64,000 nucleotides of DNA from Salinimicrobium sp049680855 (GTDB lineage Bacteria > Bacteroidota > Bacteroidia > Flavobacteriales > Flavobacteriaceae), in NCBI RefSeq assembly GCF_049680855.1, contig NZ_JBMPGS010000002.1, positions 372,001 to 436,000 of the forward strand, given 5' to 3'. The notes beneath the pieces are model-generated. The model saw only the letters and a program-made list of their open reading frames with translations. It was not told the DNA's origin and searched no databases. The translations under genes and the position numbers were made by a program. Each line of letters starts with the position of its first letter. Position 1 is the first letter of the stretch. Shown piece by piece: positions 59,452 to 64,000 of this stretch.

Positions 59452-60927
59452 TTAATCGTGAATTTTCTTCATTTCTGTCATAGCTGTTCTTAAAATGGAA
59501 CCTGTTATTTCAACGGGATGATTTCTAAGGGCGTCATTTACGCCAATCAAAACCTGGTTGTCCACACCTGTATAATCTGTTCCGAAGGAATGTCCTATCA
59601 CATCCGGATCGAGATTTTCTACATAATTCCTGATGAGCGGCTTACAGGAATGATCAAAAAGATAACATCCATATTCTGCAGTATCAGAAATGATGCGGTT
59701 CATCTCGAATAATTTTTTTCGGGCAATGGTATTGGCGATTAGCGGAGTTTCATGAAGCGATTCGTAATAAGCCGATTCTTCAATAATGCCCGCTTCAACC
59801 ATTGTTTCAAATGCCAGTTCCACACCCGATTTTACAAATGCAACTAATAACAATCCTTTGTCAAAATATTCCTGTTCTTTGATTTCCTTACTGGTGGTGT
59901 CTGTTTTTTCAAAAGCGGTATTTTCAGTTGCTGCCCTCCATTCCAATAATTCCCTGTCGTCATTTGCCCAATCCTGCATCATTCTCGAGCTAAATGCTCC
60001 AGACATAATATCATCCATATGCTTTTGGAAAAGCGGTCTCATTAATTGTTTTAATTCTTCAGAAATTTTAAAAGCCTTTATTTTGGCAGGATTTGACAAC
60101 CTATCCATCATGTTAGTAATACCGCCATGCTTTAAAGCTTCTGTAATAGTTTCCCAACCATACTGGATAAGTTTCGCTGCATATTCCGGCTCTGCTCCTT
60201 CCGCCACCATTTTATCAAAACTAAGGATGGAACCCGTTTGTAATAATCCGCATAAAATGGTTTGCTCTCCCATTAGATCAGATTTTACTTCGGCCACAAA
60301 AGAAGATTCCAGTACTCCGGCTTTATGTCCACCGGTTGCAAAGGCATAAGCTTTTGCCCAGGAAAATCCGATTCCTTCAGGATCATTTTCAGGATGAACC
60401 GCGATCAACGTAGGCACACCAAATCCTCTCTTATATTCTTCCCTTACTTCAGATCCGGGACATTTAGGGGCCACCATTATAACGGTAATATCTTCTCTAA
60501 TTTGCATTCCTTCCTCCACAATATTGAACCCGTGGGAGTAAGAAAGCACGGCACCTTGTTTTATCAAAGGCTGGATGGTATTGATAACCTGAGTATGCTG
60601 TTTATCTGGCGTAAGGTTGATTACCAGGTCGGCCCTTGGAATTAACTCTTCAAAAGTGCCGGTTTTAAATCCATTTTCAGAAGCATTTTTGAAAGAGGCG
60701 CGTTTTTCCTTAATGGCACTATCTCGCAGTGCATAAGAAATATCGAGTCCGCTGTCACGCATGTTCAGGCCCTGATTAAGTCCCTGGGCTCCACACCCTA
60801 CTATTACTATTTTTTTGCCTTTTAATGCCTCCACTCCATCTTTGAATTCATCACTCGCCATTAAGCGGCAGGTTCCCAATTGGGCTAATTGTTCACGAAG
60901 AGAAAGGCTGTTAAAGTAGTTGGTCAT
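59452..60927 (-). CDS. ilvC: Ketol-acid reductoisomerase, class II (long form)
   Basis: The 491-aa enzyme isomerises and reduces acetolactate and acetohydroxybutyrate. Its length and two C-terminal knotted-domain copies match the E. coli-type class II enzyme. Seen: the Rossmann GCGAQGLNQGLNMRDSG, HGFNIVEEGMQIRED, KCPGSEVREEYKRGFGVP, and metal-binding DLMGEQTILCG. It overlaps ilvN by 4 bp. Confidence 0.96.
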   Translation of the reverse strand: MTNYFNSLSLREQLAQLGTCRLMASDEFKDGVEALKGKKIVIVGCGAQGLNQGLNMRDSGLDISYALRDSAIKEKRASFKNASENGFKTGTFEELIPRADLVINLTPDKQHTQVINTIQPLIKQGAVLSYSHGFNIVEEGMQIREDITVIMVAPKCPGSEVREEYKRGFGVPTLIAVHPENDPEGIGFSWAKAYAFATGGHKAGVLESSFVAEVKSDLMGEQTILCGLLQTGSILSFDKMVAEGAEPEYAAKLIQYGWETITEALKHGGITNMMDRLSNPAKIKAFKISEELKQLMRPLFQKHMDDIMSGAFSSRMMQDWANDDRELLEWRAATENTAFEKTDTTSKEIKEQEYFDKGLLLVAFVKSGVELAFETMVEAGIIEESAYYESLHETPLIANTIARKKLFEMNRIISDTAEYGCYLFDHSCKPLIRNYVENLDPDVIGHSFGTDYTGVDNQVLIGVNDALRNHPVEITGSILRTAMTEMKKIHD

Positions 60928-61463
60928 GATAATGTATTTGTTGTATTGAATTTTTCTAGTATTCCTGATATTGGCATTTCATTTTTAGATACGGCAATTG
61001 TGCCCGATCGTACAAACTGCATCAATCCATATGGTCGTAATTTCTCATACAAATGATCTGTTTCTGCCCGCCTGCCGGTTTTTTCTATTATAAAAAACTC
61101 TGGGGTAACTGCTACGATGCGTGCATTGGTTTCCTTTACAAAATGTTGAATTCCTGAATCTTTCATGAAGTCTGAAGATCTCACCTTGTAAAGAGCCGTT
61201 TCCTGCATAAATAACTCTTCATCTGTATGATAAAACGCTTTGATAACTTCGATCTGCTTTTCTATCTGCCCCACAATTTTCCGAACCTGTTCTTCGGTTA
61301 CCTGCACCATAACAATAAAGCGCATCACGTCATTGACTTCACTTTTTGAAGCCGTTATACTTTCAATATTAATGTGCCTCTTCAGGAAAATTGCTGCAAT
61401 CCTGCTTAGAAGCCCCAGATTATTTTCAGTATAAATCGAAACTGTATAATTTTTCTTTTCCAT
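60924..61463 (-). CDS. ilvN: Acetolactate synthase small (regulatory) subunit
   Basis: The 179-aa subunit has an N-terminal ACT domain (YTVSIYTENNLGLLSRIAAIF) that binds valine in homologues, and a C-terminal IlvN domain with the EFFIIEKTGRR segment. It overlaps ilvB by one base and ilvC by 4 bp, so subunit output is coupled. It makes valine feedback inhibition of the AHAS holoenzyme likely. Confidence 0.94.
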   Translation of the reverse strand: MEKKNYTVSIYTENNLGLLSRIAAIFLKRHINIESITASKSEVNDVMRFIVMVQVTEEQVRKIVGQIEKQIEVIKAFYHTDEELFMQETALYKVRSSDFMKDSGIQHFVKETNARIVAVTPEFFIIEKTGRRAETDHLYEKLRPYGLMQFVRSGTIAVSKNEMPISGILEKFNTTNTLS

Positions 61464-63196
61464 TACTCTAATCTTATTTCTGAAACCGACGCTCCTGTTG
61501 GAATCATTGGAAAAACATTTTCTTCCTGCTCCACCTTTACCTCCAAAAAGTAAGATCCTTCTGCTTCCATCATTTCCTTCACAGCATCTTTTAATTCTGC
61601 CCTTTTTGTAACATGTCTGGCCTGAATATGGTATCCCTCTGCAATGGTCACAAAATCAGGGTTAATCATCTCTGTGGATGCATATCTCTTCTCAAAGAAC
61701 ATTTGCTGCCACTGTCGTACCATCCCCAAAAAGCTGTTATTGAGCACCACAATCTTCACCGGTACTTTCGTCTGGAAAATGGTTCCCAGTTCCTGAATGT
61801 TCATTTGGAAACCACCGTCACCGATGATCGCCACCACATCACGTTCCGGTTTTCCCATTTTTGCCCCTATAGCCGCTGGAAGCGCAAAACCCATGGTACC
61901 TAGTCCGCCAGAAGTAACATTGCTCCTCGAAGATTGAAAATTTGCGTAGCGGCAGGCCACCATCTGGTGCTGCCCCACATCTGAAACAATAATGGCATTT
62001 CCTCCGGAACAGGTGTTAATTTCATCAATGACTTCACCCATTGTTAATTCCGGATTTCTGGAAGTAAGGTGATGCTGAATTAATTTATCATACTCTATGG
62101 CATACATCTCTTTAAACTTCCCGTGCCATTTGGAATGATCCTTTGGCTGCAAAAATTCCAGTAACAGGTGCAGCGTTTGCTTTACATCACCAAGCACCGG
62201 AATATCTACTTTTACATTTTTATTCACCTCTGCGGGATCTATCTCAAAATGGATAATTTTCGCCTGCTTCGCATAGGTATCTAGTTTGCCGGTTACCCGG
62301 TCATCAAACCGCATTCCTATAGCAATTAAAACATCACATTCATTAGTTAACATATTTGGAGCATAGTTGCCATGCATCCCCACCATACCTACGTTGAGTG
62401 GATGTTTTGTTGGAAGCGCAGATAATCCCAGAATGGTCCAGGCAGCGGGTACTCCGGACTTTTCTATTACCTTTTTAAGAAGATCTTCTGCGCCGCCAAG
62501 AATAACACCCTGACCAAAGACAATCATAGGCTTTTTCGCATTATTGATCGCTTCAGCAGCACGTTCAATCTGCAAAAGATTTACTTCTGGAACTGGTTTA
62601 TAACTTCTGATGCCGGAGCATTTTTTATAGCTGAATTCAAGCGCGGCAAATTGCGCATCTTTGGTGATATCAATTAAAACAGGACCCGGTCTTCCTGATT
62701 TAGCGATGTAAAAGGCTTTGGCAAAAACCTCAGGAATTTCTGAAGCATCTGTGATCTGGTAATTCCATTTTGTAATAGGTGTCGAGATTCCCACTACATC
62801 AATTTCCTGAAAAGCATCGCTTCCCAATAAGGTTGATCCCACTTGTCCCGTTATAAAAACAACCGGTGTTGAATCTATGTGGGCATCTGCAATGCCGGTG
62901 ATGAGATTGGTAGCACCTGGGCCCGATGTGCCCACGGCAACCCCAACTTTACCAGTAACTCTCGCATATCCCTGCGCTGCATGAGCCGCGCCCTGTTCGT
63001 GCCGGGTAAGTACATGATGAATTTCATCCTGAAATTTGTAGAGCTCATCATAGACTGGCATGATCGCTCCACCGGGATATCCGTAGATGGTATCCACTCC
63101 TTCCTTCAATAGACATTTTATAACTGCTTCTGCCCCGCTCACCGTCAAAGTTTCAGGCTTGGCAATTTTTTCAAAACTTGCTGTCTTTACTTTCAT
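61463..63196 (-). CDS. ilvB: Acetolactate synthase large subunit
   Basis: The 577-aa ThDP- and FAD-dependent AHAS catalytic subunit forms acetolactate. The catalytic Glu is in TRHEQGAAHAAQGYAR; also seen are GYPGGAIMPVYDEL, TSGPGATNLITGIADAH, and the ThDP-Mg motif GDGGFQMNIQELGT...NNSFLGMVRQW. It follows ilvD by 12 bp and shares one base with ilvN. Confidence 0.96.
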   Translation of the reverse strand: MKVKTASFEKIAKPETLTVSGAEAVIKCLLKEGVDTIYGYPGGAIMPVYDELYKFQDEIHHVLTRHEQGAAHAAQGYARVTGKVGVAVGTSGPGATNLITGIADAHIDSTPVVFITGQVGSTLLGSDAFQEIDVVGISTPITKWNYQITDASEIPEVFAKAFYIAKSGRPGPVLIDITKDAQFAALEFSYKKCSGIRSYKPVPEVNLLQIERAAEAINNAKKPMIVFGQGVILGGAEDLLKKVIEKSGVPAAWTILGLSALPTKHPLNVGMVGMHGNYAPNMLTNECDVLIAIGMRFDDRVTGKLDTYAKQAKIIHFEIDPAEVNKNVKVDIPVLGDVKQTLHLLLEFLQPKDHSKWHGKFKEMYAIEYDKLIQHHLTSRNPELTMGEVIDEINTCSGGNAIIVSDVGQHQMVACRYANFQSSRSNVTSGGLGTMGFALPAAIGAKMGKPERDVVAIIGDGGFQMNIQELGTIFQTKVPVKIVVLNNSFLGMVRQWQQMFFEKRYASTEMINPDFVTIAEGYHIQARHVTKRAELKDAVKEMMEAEGSYFLEVKVEQEENVFPMIPTGASVSEIRLE

Positions 63197-63208
63197 AATT
63201 CACCATTT

Positions 63209-64000
63209 TTAAAATTCATCGGTCACACAGCCATTTGAAGCTGAAGACACCATTCTTGCATATTTATAAAGGACTCCTTTTCTAAATTTAGGTTCAGGAG
63301 CTCTCCAGTTTTTTCTTCTTTCTTCTATTTCTTCAGCAGTTAATGCCGCGTCTATAGTATTCTTTTCGGCATTGATGGAAATCTCATCACCATTTTCCAA
63401 AAGTGCCAGTAAACCGCCTTCCTGGGCTTCAGGCGTTATGTGACCTACTACAAAACCGTGTGTTCCGCCTGAGAATCTACCGTCAGTAATAAGCGCCACA
63501 TCTTTCCCAAGTTTTGCACCCATAATTGCTGCCGTTGGTTTCAGCATTTCGGGCATTCCCGGTCCTCCTTTAGGGCCTTCGTAGCGAATCACCACTACGT
63601 CTCCTTTTTTCACTTTCCCTGCAGAAATTCCTGCGTTGGCTTCATATTCACTGTTGAACACCTTTGCTTTACCTGTAAAATAAAGGCCTTCTTTCCCGGT
63701 GATTTTTGCTACTGAACCTTTCTCGGCTATATTCCCGTAAAGTATCCTGATGTGTCCCGAAGCTTTAATTGGATTGTTAAGCGTTCTGAAAACATCCTGA
63801 CCTTCCTCTAAATCCGGTACCTGCTCAAGGTTTTCAGCTAAGGTTTTTCCGGTTACCGTGAGACAGTCGCCGTGCAGCATTCCGTTTTTCAGCATATATT
63901 TTAGCACCGCAGGAATTCCACCAATTCGGTGCACATCTTCCATCGCGTATTTCCCACTTGGCTTTAAATCTGCCAAAAAGGGTGTTTCATCACATAATTT
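63209..64000 (-). CDS. ilvD: Dihydroxy-acid dehydratase, C-terminal part (5' end outside window)
   Basis: About 263 C-terminal codons are visible; the frame continues to the window edge and the N-terminus, with the Fe-S Cys residues, is beyond it. Seen: CDETPFLADLKPSGKY at the edge, then MEDVHRIGGIPAVLK, the YEGPKGGPGMPEML segment, and the DGRFSGGTHGFVVGHITPEA catalytic segment. The enzyme gives the 2-oxoacids of valine and isoleucine. It heads the visible part of the ilvDBNCA operon. Confidence 0.95.
   Translation of the reverse strand, partial: KLCDETPFLADLKPSGKYAMEDVHRIGGIPAVLKYMLKNGMLHGDCLTVTGKTLAENLEQVPDLEEGQDVFRTLNNPIKASGHIRILYGNIAEKGSVAKITGKEGLYFTGKAKVFNSEYEANAGISAGKVKKGDVVVIRYEGPKGGPGMPEMLKPTAAIMGAKLGKDVALITDGRFSGGTHGFVVGHITPEAQEGGLLALLENGDEISINAEKNTIDAALTAEEIEERRKNWRAPEPKFRKGVLYKYARMVSSASNGCVTDEF

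Noticed and set aside
1..64000. CRISPR arrays, tRNA or rRNA genes, IS elements, prophage
   Set aside because: No regularly spaced direct repeats, no cloverleaf-like sequences and no transposase or phage genes were recognised when reading the window.

Overview
The window is chromosomal DNA from a marine-type Bacteroidetes, most likely a member of the Flavobacteriaceae related to Gramella/Salegentibacter. Evidence: promoters of the TTG-N20-TAnnTTTG type, start codons without clear Shine-Dalgarno sequences, a fused E1 alpha/beta 2-oxoacid dehydrogenase, an N-acylornithine carbamoyltransferase in place of ArgF, the menaquinone route, and many SpII lipoproteins with lipoboxes such as FTSC or SSC. 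No tRNA, rRNA, IS element, phage gene or CRISPR array was seen. The DNA is AT-rich and coding-dense throughout.

Layout. (1) 1-6253: a tandem array of four paralogous surface lipoproteins on the minus strand (the last cut by the window edge) sits downstream of a LuxR-type regulator with a degenerate receiver domain. (2) 6.6-15.8 kb: uvrA and a LOG-family hydrolase, then a catalytically dead M1-peptidase-like protein fused to a beta-barrel, then the fused 2-oxoacid dehydrogenase E1. (3) 15.8-25.6 kb: menaquinone genes (menB, menD, isochorismate synthase, a hotdog thioesterase) interleaved with two PH-domain membrane proteins, a CvfB-like S1 protein, a sterol-desaturase-family hydroxylase and an esterase. 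(4) 25.6-33.8 kb: signalling. A propeller-type sensor kinase follows an SdrD-B-like lipoprotein. After a 591-bp intergenic stretch containing a gene relic comes an NTF2-like-domain histidine kinase, a stand-alone receiver and a receiver-adenylate cyclase. (5) 33.9-44.1 kb: housekeeping and membrane genes (YitT, HD hydrolase, dnaK, sdaA, panB, CPBP protease, pseudouridine synthase, a helical-repeat protein). (6) 44.2-64 kb: amino-acid biosynthesis. leuACDB on the plus strand converges on a long minus-strand block ilvD-B-N-C-A followed by GNAT-argG-argC-proC-argD-argF'-argB-argE-argH.

The genes of region 6 would make Ile, Val, Leu and Arg almost completely. The arginine pathway runs through acylated ornithine (argF' before argE), and no argJ or classical argA is present, so the GNAT at the head of the cluster is a candidate for the missing first step.

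The most striking observation is a 14-codon ORF (MPRRHFRRTFVRA, five CGC Arg codons) just upstream of this arginine cluster. It looks like a leader peptide for arginine-responsive attenuation. Other points of interest are a sigma-54-like promoter with a flanking palindrome before dnaK, the G-run motifs shared by the LuxR/lipoprotein locus and a second lipoprotein/kinase locus, and the swapped Mg/ThDP ligands in the E1 fusion.
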